Positions 1-9,335 of a DNA stretch of 62,403 nt are shown in pieces (within the stretch, counting starts at the first letter, position 1; each line of letters opens with the position of its first letter). The stretch is from Caballeronia sp. INDeC2 (GTDB taxonomy: Bacteria; Pseudomonadota; Gammaproteobacteria; Burkholderiales; Burkholderiaceae). Made by a program: the position numbers and the translations under genes. Under the pieces are notes generated by a model that had not been told where the DNA came from, made no database searches, and was given only the letters and a program-made list of their open reading frames with translations. Location: NCBI RefSeq assembly GCF_023631325.1, contig NZ_JALQDG010000023.1, positions 1 to 62,403 on the forward strand, read 5' to 3'.

Positions 1-2
1 GC

Positions 3-77
3 TGGAGCGAGTCGCGCATCAAGAAGGTGATGGGCGAGAACTGGATGCGCTTCTTCGGCGAAGTCTGGAACGTCTGA
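3..77 (+). CDS. C-terminal end of a probable M19 (membrane-type) dipeptidase, partial
   Basis: Only the last 24 codons and the TGA stop lie in the window. The frame reads KKVMGENWMRFFGEVW near the end, which matches the usual C-terminus of M19 zinc dipeptidases, where a GxNW[LM]R motif precedes the stop. In Pseudomonas, a dipeptidase gene sits just upstream of the DUF5943 gene and dgcA. The same order follows here, and that context supports the call more than the short peptide does. No catalytic residue is visible. Its role in betaine catabolism is not established; removal of a dipeptide by-product is only a guess. Confidence 0.55.
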   Translation, partial: WSESRIKKVMGENWMRFFGEVWNV

Positions 78-108
78 ACGCCAACGACAAATACAAAGGA
101 ACCCTGCG

Positions 109-639
109 ATGCAACCTCAACTGCCTATCGACGTCGATCCGCAAACCGGCGTGTGGACCACCGACGCGCTGCCGATGCTCTACGTGCCGCGCCATTTCTT
201 CACGAACAATCACGTCGCTGTCGAGGAAGCGCTCGGACGCGAGACGTATGCCGAGATTCTCTACAAGGCCGGCTACAAGTCTGCGTATCACTGGTGCGAC
301 AAGGAAGCGGAGAAGCATGGCATCAGCGGCATGGCCGTGTTCGAGCACTACCTGAAGCGTTTGTCGCAACGCGGCTGGGGCTTGTTCGACATCGTCGAAG
401 CCGATCCGGCGACTTCGCATGCACGCATCCATCTGCGCAACTCGTCGTTCGTGCTTCAGCAGCCGGGCAAGCAGGGCAAGCTCTGCTACATGTTCGCGGG
501 CTGGTTCGCCGGCGCAATGGACTGGGTGAACGACACCGCGCCCGACAGCGCGAAGAAAGGCCCGCGTTCGAAGTCGATCGAGACGCAATGCGCCGCCGAG
601 GGACACGAGCACTGCGTGTTCGAAGTGTCGCCGCTGTAA
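109..639 (+). CDS. DUF5943 protein of the dimethylglycine demethylase locus
   Basis: This 176-residue soluble protein has no signal peptide or membrane segment. Its sequence resembles the conserved hypothetical protein (DUF5943, related to V4R/4-vinyl-reductase small-molecule-binding folds) that precedes dgcA in pseudomonads and burkholderias. Visible features are an aromatic-rich centre (YKSAYHWC near residue 55) and a C-terminal C-x5-H-x2-C pattern (CAAEGHEHC near residue 163). Such Cys/His endings are common in V4R-like domains. It lies 31 bp after the dipeptidase stop and 39 bp before dgcA, so it is probably co-transcribed with them. Its biochemical role is unknown; it may sense or chaperone something for the demethylase, but that is inference. 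Confidence 0.7.
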   Translation: MQPQLPIDVDPQTGVWTTDALPMLYVPRHFFTNNHVAVEEALGRETYAEILYKAGYKSAYHWCDKEAEKHGISGMAVFEHYLKRLSQRGWGLFDIVEADPATSHARIHLRNSSFVLQQPGKQGKLCYMFAGWFAGAMDWVNDTAPDSAKKGPRSKSIETQCAAEGHEHCVFEVSPL

Positions 640-678
640 GCGCAAGCCCGAAGTACATCCATTCCGAGGTCGATCGCA

Positions 679-2742
679 ATGCGTTACCCGAACCTTTTCA
701 AGCCTCTCCAGCTTAACAAGCTCACGTTGCGCAACCGCATCGTCAGCACCGCGCATGCGGAGGTCTATGCCGAACCGGGCGGCCTGCCCGGCGATCGCTA
801 TATCCGTTACTACGAGGAGAAGGCGAAGGGTGGCGTCGGCCTCGCCGTGTGCGGCGGTTCGAGTCCGGTTTCGATCGACAGCCCGCAAGGCTGGTGGAAG
901 TCCGTGAATCTCGCGACCGACAAGGTCATCGATCCGCTGTCGCGTCTCGCCGAAGCGATGCATCGCCATGGCGCGTTCATCATGATCCAGGCGACGCACA
1001 TGGGCCGCCGTTCCGCATGGCACGGCGAGCACTGGCCGCATCTGATGTCGCCCTCGGGCGTGCGCGAGCCGGTGCATCGCGGCAACGCGAAGGTCATCGA
1101 AGTGGAAGAGATCAAGCGCATCATCGCCGACTTCGCCGCGGCCGCGAAGCGCGTGAAGGATGCGGGCATGGACGGCATCGAGATCTCCGCGGCGCACCAG
1201 CATCTGATCGATCAGTTCTGGAGCCCGCGCACGAACTTTCGTACCGATGAATGGGGCGGCTCGCTGGAGAACCGCTTGCGCTTCGGCACGGAAGTATTGA
1301 AAGCCGTGCGTGAAGCCGTGGGCGCGGACTTCTGCGTCGGGCTGCGCATGTGCGGCGACGAATTCCACGAAGACGGCCTCTCTCACGACAACCTGAAGGA
1401 GATCGCGCAGGCGATGTCCGAAAGCGGTCTCATCGATTACGTCGGCGTGATCGGTTCCGGCGCGGACACGCACAACACGCTCGCCAACTGCATGCCGCCG
1501 ATGGCGCTGCCGCCCGAGCCGTTCGTGCATCTGGCGGCGGGCATCAAGTCGGTCGTGAAGCTGCCGGTCATGCATGCGCAGAGCATTCGCGATGCGGGCC
1601 AGGCCGAGCGCCTGCTCGCGAACGGCATGGTCGATCTCGTCGGCATGACGCGCGCGCAAATCGCCGATCCGCACATGGTCATCAAGATTCGCGATGGCCG
1701 CGAGGACGAAATCAAGCAGTGCGTCGGCGCGAACTATTGCATCGACCGTCAGTACAACGGGCTCGACGTGCTGTGCGTGCAGAACGCGGCGACATCGCGT
1801 GAAGCGACGATGCCGCATGTCATCGAAAAGACGCGCGGCCCGAAGCGCAAGGTCGTCGTGGTCGGCGCGGGCCCTGCGGGTCTGGAAGCGGCGCGTGTTG
1901 CACGTTCGCGTGGACATGACGTCGTGTTGTTCGAGAAGAACGATTACGTCGGCGGCCAGATCATGCTTGCCGCCAAGGCGCCGCAACGTGAACAGATGGC
2001 CGGCATCGTGCGCTGGTTCGACATGGAGACGAAGCGTCTGGGCGTCGATCGCCGTCTCGGTGTCGCGGCCGACGACAAGATGATCATGGCCGAGAAGCCG
2101 GACATCGTCGTGCTCGCGACGGGCGGCTCGTCGTTCACGGGCCAGGTGCCCGCGTGGGGCGTCGATGAAGGCCTCGCCGTCAGTTCGTGGGACATCCTCT
2201 CGGGCAAGGTCGAGCCGGGCAAGAACGTGCTCGTGTACGACGGCGTGTCGACGCATGCGGGCGCGGGCGTTGCGGACTTCATCGCGTCGCGGGGCAATAA
2301 CGTCGAGATCGTCACGCCGGACGTGAAGGTCGCCGACGACACCGGCGGCACCACGTTCCCGATTTTCTATCGGCGTCTCTATGCGCAAGGCGTGATCCAC
2401 ACGCCGAACTACTGGCTCGACAAGGTGTACGAGGAAGACGGCAAGAAGATCGCCGTGATCCGCAACGAGTACACGGAAGAGCAGGAAGAGCGCGCGGTGG
2501 ATCAGGTCGTGATCGAGAACGGCATCACGCCGAACGACGCGCTCTACTGGAAGCTCAAGCCCGAGTCGCTCAATCGCGGGCAGATCGATGTGCACACGTT
2601 GTTCGCATCGCAACCGCAGCCGTCGTTGAGCGAAGAACTCGGAAACGGGCGCTTCCTGCTGTTCCGCGTCGGCGACTGCATCTCGATGCACAACATCCAC
2701 AGCGCGATCTACGATTCGCTGCGCCTCTGCAAAGATTTCTGA
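679..2742 (+). CDS. dgcA: Dimethylglycine demethylase subunit DgcA (FMN/FAD oxidoreductase)
   Basis: A protein of 687 residues with the layout of the trimethylamine dehydrogenase/2,4-dienoyl-CoA reductase family. An Old-Yellow-Enzyme FMN barrel covers roughly residues 1-370, followed by an FAD/NAD-type Rossmann domain with GAGPAG starting near G396. DgcA works with DgcB to oxidise N,N-dimethylglycine to sarcosine and formaldehyde. The iron-sulphur loop reads C348-x5-C354-x11-C366. The family pattern is C-x2-C-x2-C-x11-C, so the second cysteine is alanine (A351) here. The gene starts 39 bp after the DUF5943 gene and ends 14 bp before dgcB. Close relatives in the family demethylate stachydrine or other betaines; the neighbouring dgcB, etfAB and gbcAB favour dimethylglycine. 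Confidence 0.9.
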   Translation: MRYPNLFKPLQLNKLTLRNRIVSTAHAEVYAEPGGLPGDRYIRYYEEKAKGGVGLAVCGGSSPVSIDSPQGWWKSVNLATDKVIDPLSRLAEAMHRHGAFIMIQATHMGRRSAWHGEHWPHLMSPSGVREPVHRGNAKVIEVEEIKRIIADFAAAAKRVKDAGMDGIEISAAHQHLIDQFWSPRTNFRTDEWGGSLENRLRFGTEVLKAVREAVGADFCVGLRMCGDEFHEDGLSHDNLKEIAQAMSESGLIDYVGVIGSGADTHNTLANCMPPMALPPEPFVHLAAGIKSVVKLPVMHAQSIRDAGQAERLLANGMVDLVGMTRAQIADPHMVIKIRDGREDEIKQCVGANYCIDRQYNGLDVLCVQNAATSREATMPHVIEKTRGPKRKVVVVGAGPAGLEAARVARSRGHDVVLFEKNDYVGGQIMLAAKAPQREQMAGIVRWFDMETKRLGVDRRLGVAADDKMIMAEKPDIVVLATGGSSFTGQVPAWGVDEGLAVSSWDILSGKVEPGKNVLVYDGVSTHAGAGVADFIASRGNNVEIVTPDVKVADDTGGTTFPIFYRRLYAQGVIHTPNYWLDKVYEEDGKKIAVIRNEYTEEQEERAVDQVVIENGITPNDALYWKLKPESLNRGQIDVHTLFASQPQPSLSEELGNGRFLLFRVGDCISMHNIHSAIYDSLRLCKDF

Positions 2743-2756
2743 CGAGGTATTCGACG

Positions 2757-4667
2757 ATGAACCCCGTGTTTGTCATCACCGCTTTGCTGTGGCTTTCGGT
2801 GGCGGGCCTCGCGTTCGCCTTGGCGAAGCGCGCAGCCTATTGGCGCGAGGGCCGCGCGACGACGGCGGGCGCGTACGGATGGGCGAACTTGCTCACCATC
2901 CCGAAGCGCTATTTCGTCGATCTGCATCATGTCGTGGCGCGCGACCCGTATATCGCGAAGACGCACGTCGCGACCGCGGGCGGCGCGATTGCCGCAATGG
3001 CGCTCGTCTTCATCAACTACGGTCTCGCGATCTACTCGCCTTGGCTCGATCGCGCGATCTTCCTCGCGGCAATCGTCATGCTCGCGGGCGCGGTGTTCGT
3101 GTACCGGCGCCGTCGTGCGAAGGACGTGCCCGCGCGTCTGTCGCGTGGCCCGTGGGACACCCTGCCGCTCTTGCTCGGCTCGTTCGCCGTGGGTCTCGCG
3201 TTGTTCATGCTGTTGCCCGCTTCGTGGATGTCGGGATCGCTCGCGATCATCGTGGCGCTGCTGATCGCGGCGGGCGCATACACGATGACCTTCAGCGCGG
3301 CGCAGGGCGGCCCGATGAAGCACGCGATGGCGGGTCTCTTGCATCTCGCGTTTCATCCGCGTCAGGAGCGCTTCAGGGCGAAGACAGAGCACGAAGTGGT
3401 GCCGCCGACCGCCCTGAAAAAGCCCCTGCTCGACGCGAAGGAATACGGCGTCGGCAAGCCGGTCGAGTTTCGCTGGAATCAGCTCTTGAGCTTCGATGCC
3501 TGCGTGCAATGCGGCAAGTGCGAAGCCGCGTGTCCCGCGTTCGCATCGGGTCAGCCGCTCAATCCGAAGAAGCTGATTCAGGATCTGGTCGTCGGCATGG
3601 TCGGCGGTTCGGACTCGCAATACGCGGGCAGCCCGACGCCCGGCATTCCCGTCGGCAGGCACACGGGCGGTCCGGCGAAGCCGCTCATCTCGCAGATGAT
3701 CGAAGCGGACACGATCTGGTCCTGCACGACATGCCGCGCCTGCGTGCAGGAGTGCCCGATGCTGATCGAGCACGTCGATGCGATCGTCGACATGCGCCGC
3801 AATCAGACGCTCGTCGAAGGCGACGTGCCGGGCAAAGGTCCGATCACGCTCGCGAATCTGCGCGAGACGGGCAGCCAGAACGGTTACGACATCGGCGCAC
3901 GCTATGACTGGTCGGTGGATTTGCAAGTGCAGGTCGCGCAACCGGGCCGTCCTGTGGATGTATTGCTGATCGCGGGCGAAGGCGCGTTCGACATGCGCTA
4001 TCAACGCACGCTGCGCGCATTGGCGAAGGTGCTGAACAAGGCGGGCGTCGATTATGCGGTGCTCGGCGGCGTCGAAACGGATACCGGCGACACGGCGCGG
4101 CGTCTCGGCGACGAGGCCACATTCCAGCAATGCGCATCGAAGCTCATGAACACGCTGTCGCAGTATCAGTTCCGCCGCATCGTCACCGCCGATCCGCACG
4201 TGCTGCACAGCCTGCGCAATGAATATCGCGCGCTCGGCGGCTATTACGAAGTGCAGCATCACAGCGCGTTCATGGCCGAACTCGTCGCGAGCGGCAAGCT
4301 CTCGCCGAAGGCCGCCGCCGTGCTCGCGGACAAGAAGATCACGTATCACGATCCGTGCTATCTCGGCCGTTACAACGGCGAAACGGAAGCGCCGCGCAAG
4401 TTGTTGAAGACCATCGGCATCAAGGTCGTCGAGATGGAACGTCACGGCATGCGTGCGCGCTGCTGCGGCGGTGGCGGCGGCGCGCCGCTCACGGATATCC
4501 CCGGCAAGCAGCGCATTCCCGATATCCGCATCGCCGATGCGAGATCGGTCGGCGCCGACGTGGTCGCGGTGGGTTGCCCGCAATGCACCGCGATGCTCGA
4601 AGGCGTGGTCGGTCCGCGTCCCGAAGTGCTCGACGTGGCGGAACTCGTCGCCGCGGCGCTGGAGTGA
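2757..4667 (+). CDS. dgcB: Dimethylglycine demethylase subunit DgcB (membrane Fe-S electron-transfer protein)
   Basis: This 636-residue protein begins with several hydrophobic segments (residues ~1-20, 80-120 and 145-180), consistent with a membrane-anchored DUF3483-type N-terminus. Two ferredoxin-like clusters follow: C-x2-C-x2-C-x3-CP starting at C249, and a second (SCTTCRACVQECP) near residue 325. The C-terminal part has CCG-type motifs (DPCYLGRYNG and RCCGGGGG), typical of heterodisulphide-reductase/GlpC-like cysteine-rich domains. This suits a protein that passes electrons from DgcA to the electron-transfer flavoprotein or the quinone pool. It is 14 bp downstream of dgcA, and etfA begins 4 bp after its stop, so this is one transcription unit. 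Confidence 0.9.
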   Translation: MNPVFVITALLWLSVAGLAFALAKRAAYWREGRATTAGAYGWANLLTIPKRYFVDLHHVVARDPYIAKTHVATAGGAIAAMALVFINYGLAIYSPWLDRAIFLAAIVMLAGAVFVYRRRRAKDVPARLSRGPWDTLPLLLGSFAVGLALFMLLPASWMSGSLAIIVALLIAAGAYTMTFSAAQGGPMKHAMAGLLHLAFHPRQERFRAKTEHEVVPPTALKKPLLDAKEYGVGKPVEFRWNQLLSFDACVQCGKCEAACPAFASGQPLNPKKLIQDLVVGMVGGSDSQYAGSPTPGIPVGRHTGGPAKPLISQMIEADTIWSCTTCRACVQECPMLIEHVDAIVDMRRNQTLVEGDVPGKGPITLANLRETGSQNGYDIGARYDWSVDLQVQVAQPGRPVDVLLIAGEGAFDMRYQRTLRALAKVLNKAGVDYAVLGGVETDTGDTARRLGDEATFQQCASKLMNTLSQYQFRRIVTADPHVLHSLRNEYRALGGYYEVQHHSAFMAELVASGKLSPKAAAVLADKKITYHDPCYLGRYNGETEAPRKLLKTIGIKVVEMERHGMRARCCGGGGGAPLTDIPGKQRIPDIRIADARSVGADVVAVGCPQCTAMLEGVVGPRPEVLDVAELVAAALE

Positions 4668-4671
4668 GTCC

Positions 4672-5832
4672 ATGAACGACATCAAACGAATCGATCCGCG
4701 CCGGCCGTTCATCGTCACGTCGGCGGGGCTCAAGCGCATCACGCTCGGTGAAGCCGGCAATGGCGTCGTGCTGGAATTCACGCATGGCGGTCACAAGGAC
4801 GCAGCGAAGCCGCGCCGCACGACGAAGCCCGCGACGCGCTCGCTGCTCGTCGCGGCGCATACGGATCGCGGCGCGCTCGACGATCACGCGCGCCAGGCGC
4901 TCGCCGCCGCCGCCTTGCTCGCCGACGATCAGACCGAAGTGGTGCTGATCGCGTTCGGCGAATTCAAGGACGATGCCGCGTCGCTGGGCGCGGATCGCTA
5001 TATCGAACTGCCCGCGTTCGACCGGCGCAACTACGCGCCCGATGAAGAAGTGCGGGCGTTGACGGCATGCGTCGCGGCGTTCGCGCCCGCGCATATCTTC
5101 ATGCCCGACAACGCGACCGGCGACGGCGATCTCGGCCGCCGTTACGCGGCGCGCGCCGATGCGTCGCTCGCGACGCAGGTCGTCGAGCTGGATGCGGCGC
5201 ATGTCGCGTCGTATGCGCATGCGGGGCGCGCGCTCGCATCGCGCGCATTGCCCGATGTCGTTTTGCTTGCAACCAATGCCGTCGATGCGAAGCTGCCGTT
5301 CGTCGGCGCGGGCGAGGCGGCGAGTCCGGAAGGCATCGTGCCGGCATCGAAAGCGAGCGCCTATATCGATCTCGGCATCGAGGAAATGGACGCCGCCCAG
5401 GTCGCGCTGGAAGAAGCGGACTTCATCGTGTCGGCGGGCAACGGCGTAACCGACATCGCCGCGTTCGAGGCGCTGGCGGGCACGCTGGGAGCGGCGATCG
5501 GTGCGAGCCGCGTCGCCGTCGACGATGGCAAGTTCACGCGCGACAAACAGATCGGCGCAACGGGCAAGACCGTCGAGGCGAGCGTGTATATCGCGTTCGG
5601 CATTTCGGGCGCCGTGCAGCACTTGCAGGGCATCAAGGATTGCCGTCACGTGATCGCCGTGAATCTCGATGCGAGCGCGCCGATCGCGAAGCGCGCGAAT
5701 CTCACGATCGTCGCCGACACGCAGGAAACGATCAAGGCGCTGACCGATGCCGCCGCCGCCGCGCGCGCCGCGCGTGCGAATGGCGCGTCGATCGTGGAAA
5801 CCGCGCACGTTGCCGAGGGAGTTGCAGCATGA
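4672..5832 (+). CDS. etfA: Electron transfer flavoprotein alpha subunit (betaine-locus paralogue)
   Basis: 386 residues from the ATG at 4672, chosen because it lies 4 bp after the dgcB stop. The reading frame is open much further upstream, but that stretch overlaps dgcB. The C-terminal half carries the ETF-alpha FAD-binding signature: GISGAVQH starts at G310 and is followed by NLDASAPI and VADTQE. ETF-alpha binds FAD and carries electrons from dehydrogenases to ETF-ubiquinone oxidoreductase. The N-terminal ~60 residues, with a basic RRTTKPATR stretch, are longer than in housekeeping ETF-alpha, as expected for a dedicated paralogue. It overlaps etfB by an ATGA stop/start, which indicates translational coupling. 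It probably serves DgcAB rather than fatty-acid oxidation (inference from position). Confidence 0.9.
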   Translation: MNDIKRIDPRRPFIVTSAGLKRITLGEAGNGVVLEFTHGGHKDAAKPRRTTKPATRSLLVAAHTDRGALDDHARQALAAAALLADDQTEVVLIAFGEFKDDAASLGADRYIELPAFDRRNYAPDEEVRALTACVAAFAPAHIFMPDNATGDGDLGRRYAARADASLATQVVELDAAHVASYAHAGRALASRALPDVVLLATNAVDAKLPFVGAGEAASPEGIVPASKASAYIDLGIEEMDAAQVALEEADFIVSAGNGVTDIAAFEALAGTLGAAIGASRVAVDDGKFTRDKQIGATGKTVEASVYIAFGISGAVQHLQGIKDCRHVIAVNLDASAPIAKRANLTIVADTQETIKALTDAAAAARAARANGASIVETAHVAEGVAA

Positions 5833-6587
5833 AGATCGCCGTTCTCGTTTCCACCGGGCGTCATCCCGTGAGCGGCGCGCCGCGCTATAGCCGCAACGAT
5901 GCGGCAGCGCTCGCGATCGCCATCGACATCGCGAAGGCGCAGCGCGCGCAACTCGACGTGCTGTATGCAGGCGATCCCGCTAATCCGGCGCTCGCGGAAT
6001 ATCTCGCGCTCGGCGCGCCGAAAGTCGAAGTGCTCAATACGCAAGGCGACGCGTGCGCCGCGCTCGGTAGCCGGCTCGCGGGCTACGACCTCGTGTTCAC
6101 CGGCACGCGCGCCGAAGGCGCATTTGACAGCGGCACGCTGCCCTACAAGCTCGCGGATGCGCTGAACGTGCCGATCGTCGGCGCGGCCGTCGATGTCAAC
6201 GTGACGAAGGAAGGCGTCGAAGTGCGGCAGTTCATGCCGAAGGGTTTGCGCCGCCGCGTGCGCACGACGCTGCCCGCGCTCGTCGCCGTGCATCCGCTCG
6301 CCAACGCCGCGCCGCGCTATGCGTATGCGCGCATGTGCGAAGGCCGCGTTGCGCCGGTCGCGGCGAGTGCGCCCGCCGACAAGGAAAGCGCGGCATGGAG
6401 CATCGGCCCGATTACGGCGAAGCCGAGGAAACTGGCCGCGCCCGAGAAGCGCTCGGGCCACGCGCGCATGCTCGGCGCGACGACGACCGAAAGCCGCGGC
6501 GGCAGCGTCGTAATTGAAGGGAGTTCCGTCGAAAAAGCACAAGTGATTCTGGCGTATTTGCGCGAGCATCAACTCGTCGATTACTAG
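5829..6587 (+). CDS. etfB: Electron transfer flavoprotein beta subunit (betaine-locus paralogue)
   Basis: 252 residues from the ATG at 5829, which overlaps the etfA stop by four bases. The fold is the alpha/beta nucleotide-binding fold of ETF-beta, with the characteristic GTRAEG and SGTLPYKLADALNVPIVG region near residues 95-115. ETF-beta binds AMP and supplies the docking surface for the partner dehydrogenase. A linker rich in lysine and alanine near residues 190-215 departs from housekeeping ETF-beta. The gene ends the dgcAB-etfAB unit. An 83-bp gap then precedes gbcA, with no clear terminator, so read-through is possible. Confidence 0.88.
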   Translation: MKIAVLVSTGRHPVSGAPRYSRNDAAALAIAIDIAKAQRAQLDVLYAGDPANPALAEYLALGAPKVEVLNTQGDACAALGSRLAGYDLVFTGTRAEGAFDSGTLPYKLADALNVPIVGAAVDVNVTKEGVEVRQFMPKGLRRRVRTTLPALVAVHPLANAAPRYAYARMCEGRVAPVAASAPADKESAAWSIGPITAKPRKLAAPEKRSGHARMLGATTTESRGGSVVIEGSSVEKAQVILAYLREHQLVDY

Positions 6588-6670
6588 GTCTTGACCCACA
6601 CAAGAAAGCAGCAGCCCGCGTTCAAAGGTGTTTGGCGGGGCACCAGACGTGACGCAAAACGGAGCACACG

Positions 6671-7972
6671 ATGAAAGTTTCGGCAGACGTTCGCGCTTTG
6701 ATCGAACGCCGCAAAAAGGGCCATACGCTCGAGGCGCCGTTCTACACGAGCGAAGAGATTCACGCGCTCGACCTCGATGCCATTTTCCGCAAGACCTGGA
6801 TTCAGGTCGCCGTCGAACCGGACATTCCCGAGCCGGGCGATTACACCACCATCGAGATCGGCAACGATTCGATCCTGATCGTGCGCGACGACGACATGGA
6901 GGTCCGCGCCTTCTACAACGTGTGCCGTCATCGCGGCGCGCGCCTGTGCAATCAGGAGAAGGGTTCGCTCGGCAATATCGTGTGCCCGTATCACAGCTGG
7001 ACCTATAACCTCTCCGGCGACCTGATGTTCGCCGAGCACATGGGCGACCAGTTCGACCGCTGCAAGCACAGCCTGAAGAAAGTGCACGTGCAGAATCTGG
7101 CCGGCCTCATTTTCATCTGCCTCGCCGACGAACCGCCCGCCGACTTCGCCGTGATGCGCGAAGCGATGGAGCCGTATCTCGCGCCGCATGGCCTGAAGGA
7201 TACGAAGATCGCGGCGAGCATCGACATCGTCGAGAAGGGCAACTGGAAGCTCACGATGGAGAACAATCGCGAGTGTTATCACTGCGTCGCGAACCATCCG
7301 GAGCTGACCATTTCGCTCTACGAATACGGCTTCGGTTATCAGCGCTCGCCCGCCAACGAAGAAGGCATGGCGGCGTTCGAGAAGACCGTCGAAGAGCGCA
7401 CGAAGCAATGGGAAGCGATGTGCCTGCCGTCCGCCGAAATCGAACGCCTCGCGGATCTCGTGACGGGCTTTCGCACGCAACGTTTGCCGCTCGACCGCGA
7501 AGGCGAATCGCAGACGCTCGACGCGAAGGTCGCATCGAAGAAACTGCTCGGCGGTTTCGAACGCGCGGACCTGGGCGGGCTGTCGTTCTGGACGCAGCCG
7601 AATTCGTGGCATCACTTCATGAGCGATCACATCGTGACGTTCTGCGTGATTCCGCTTGCATCGGGTGAAACGCTCGTGCGCACGAAATGGCTCGTGCACA
7701 AGGATGCGCGCGAAGGCATCGATTACGACGTCGACAACCTCACCGCCGTGTGGCGCGCGACGAACGATCAGGACCGCACGCTCGTCGAGTATTCGCAACT
7801 CGGCGTCGCGAGCAACGCGTACCAGCCCGGTCCGTATTCGCCGTTCACGGAAGGACTCGTCGAGAAGTTTTGCGAGTGGTACATCGGACGTCTTGTCGAT
7901 TACGCCGACACGCCGGAGCACGGCGGCGTCGATGCGTCGCGCGGCGAGAAAGTCGTTTCCTTCATGCGCTAA
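6671..7972 (+). CDS. gbcA: Glycine betaine monooxygenase, Rieske oxygenase subunit GbcA
   Basis: 433 residues. The Rieske [2Fe-2S] site is complete: C85-x-H87-x17-C105-x2-H108. The mononuclear iron site is seen as H204 and H209 in the run ECYHCVANH. The distal aspartate ligand is presumably in the C-terminal third and is not assigned here. With GbcB, the enzyme uses O2 and NAD(P)H to demethylate glycine betaine to dimethylglycine and formaldehyde, the first step of aerobic betaine catabolism. The gene lies between the dgc-etf unit and gbcB (23 bp gap), so the product of GbcAB is the substrate of the upstream DgcAB. Stachydrine demethylases (Stc2) are close relatives; neighbours favour glycine betaine. 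Confidence 0.92.
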   Translation: MKVSADVRALIERRKKGHTLEAPFYTSEEIHALDLDAIFRKTWIQVAVEPDIPEPGDYTTIEIGNDSILIVRDDDMEVRAFYNVCRHRGARLCNQEKGSLGNIVCPYHSWTYNLSGDLMFAEHMGDQFDRCKHSLKKVHVQNLAGLIFICLADEPPADFAVMREAMEPYLAPHGLKDTKIAASIDIVEKGNWKLTMENNRECYHCVANHPELTISLYEYGFGYQRSPANEEGMAAFEKTVEERTKQWEAMCLPSAEIERLADLVTGFRTQRLPLDREGESQTLDAKVASKKLLGGFERADLGGLSFWTQPNSWHHFMSDHIVTFCVIPLASGETLVRTKWLVHKDAREGIDYDVDNLTAVWRATNDQDRTLVEYSQLGVASNAYQPGPYSPFTEGLVEKFCEWYIGRLVDYADTPEHGGVDASRGEKVVSFMR

Positions 7973-7995
7973 AGCAGTCGTAGTAGGAGCAGAAC

Positions 7996-9207
7996 ATGAT
8001 GCGCGATCAGGCTACGTTCGAGCCGACCGAAAGCCGCGTGACCCAGCCGAAGTTCTGGGGAACGCTGCCCATGCGCTGGGATTGCGACACCGACGAGACG
8101 CTCGTCTGCTGTCACGTCCGGCAGGAAACGCACGACGTCAAAAGCTTTTTCTTCAAGGCGCCCGGCGAACGCACGTTCGTGTTCGAGCCGGGGCAATTCA
8201 TCACGCTCGAACTCGATATCGACGGCGAGCAGATCAACCGCTGCTACACCATCTCGTCCGCGCCGACTCGCCCCCACACGATTTCCATCACGGTGAAGCG
8301 CGTGCCGGGTGGCAAGGTGTCGAACTGGCTGCACGATAACGTCGTCGCAGGCACGACCGTGCGCGTGCTCGGGCCATCGGGCGAATTCACGTGCGCGCGT
8401 CATCCGGCGCGCAAGTACCTGTTCCTGTCGGCGGGCTCGGGCATCACGCCGCTCATGTCGATGAGCCGCGCGCATCACGAGCTCGGCGACGATGCCGACA
8501 TCGTGTTCGTGCACAGCGCGCGCACGCCCGACGACATCATCTTCGCGCGCGAGCTCGATTTGATCGCGTCGAATCACAAGAACTTTCGCACGTCGTTCGT
8601 GTGCGAGCGCATCGGCGCGCGCACGAGCTGGCCGGGCGTGACGGGCTTTCTGAGCCTGCCGTTGCTGAAGCTGATCGCGCCGGACTTTCTCCAGCGCGAA
8701 ATCTTCACGTGCGGTCCCGCGCCGTACATGAAGGCGGTGCGCGATCTGCTCGACGAAGGTGGTTTCGATCGAAGGCATTATCACGAGGAGAGCTTTTCGT
8801 TCGGCGTCGTCGAAGAAGTCGCGGCGGAACTGACGACCGCGCATGTCGCCGATGCACTCGCGGCGCAGACGGATTTCATCGAAGCGCGTGAAGAAGCGGT
8901 CGGCTTCGAACCGGCGCCACTGGAACCTGTCGAGACGATCGAAACCAAGTTCAAGGTGAGCTTCGCGAAGAGCCGTCGCGACATCGAATGCGGCAGCGGC
9001 GAGCACGTGCTCGATGCGGCGAAGAAAGCGGGCGTGCGTCTGCCTTCGTCGTGTACGCAGGGCATGTGCGGCACGTGCAAGGTGAAGCTCGTGTCGGGCG
9101 AAGTGAGCATGAAGCATGCGGGTGGCATTCGTCAGCGCGAGATCGATCAGGGCATGGTGCTGCTGTGCTGCAGCAAGCCTTTGAGCGATCTCGTCGTCGA
9201 CAAGTAG
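7996..9207 (+). CDS. gbcB: Glycine betaine monooxygenase, ferredoxin reductase subunit GbcB
   Basis: 403 residues with a reductase-first layout. A flavin-binding RCYTISS motif lies at residue 82, a nucleotide-binding GSGITPLM at 147-154, and a C-terminal plant-type [2Fe-2S] ferredoxin domain has C353-x4-C358-x2-C361-x29-C391. It moves electrons from NAD(P)H through flavin and the cluster to the Rieske centre of GbcA. A linker of about 60 residues (VEEVAAELTTAHV...) joins the reductase and ferredoxin halves. It follows gbcA by 23 bp and shares its operon. The spacing to the next gene is 128 bp, so the binding protein downstream may have its own promoter. Confidence 0.92.
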   Translation: MMRDQATFEPTESRVTQPKFWGTLPMRWDCDTDETLVCCHVRQETHDVKSFFFKAPGERTFVFEPGQFITLELDIDGEQINRCYTISSAPTRPHTISITVKRVPGGKVSNWLHDNVVAGTTVRVLGPSGEFTCARHPARKYLFLSAGSGITPLMSMSRAHHELGDDADIVFVHSARTPDDIIFARELDLIASNHKNFRTSFVCERIGARTSWPGVTGFLSLPLLKLIAPDFLQREIFTCGPAPYMKAVRDLLDEGGFDRRHYHEESFSFGVVEEVAAELTTAHVADALAAQTDFIEAREEAVGFEPAPLEPVETIETKFKVSFAKSRRDIECGSGEHVLDAAKKAGVRLPSSCTQGMCGTCKVKLVSGEVSMKHAGGIRQREIDQGMVLLCCSKPLSDLVVDK

Positions 9208-9335
9208 AGGCCTCGGAGCCCTGATCGGGGGGGCGTCGTTTCATGACAACTGAGTGTCGGAAAAGTGCGTTACGGGCCAATTCTGGCTGGTGATTCTGTA
9301 CGCTACACGGCGTGGGGCCGCTAAGGGGAAACCAA

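Noticed and set aside
19..2700. 893-codon open frame on the minus strand opposite the DUF5943 gene and dgcA
   Set aside because: It mirrors the GC-rich codon pattern of the real genes, is rich in Arg/His/Asp without any motif, and spans two well-supported genes.
2709..4781. 690-codon minus-strand frame opposite dgcB
   Set aside because: Same reason: low-complexity Arg/His/Ala sequence, while dgcB on the plus strand has full cysteine motifs.
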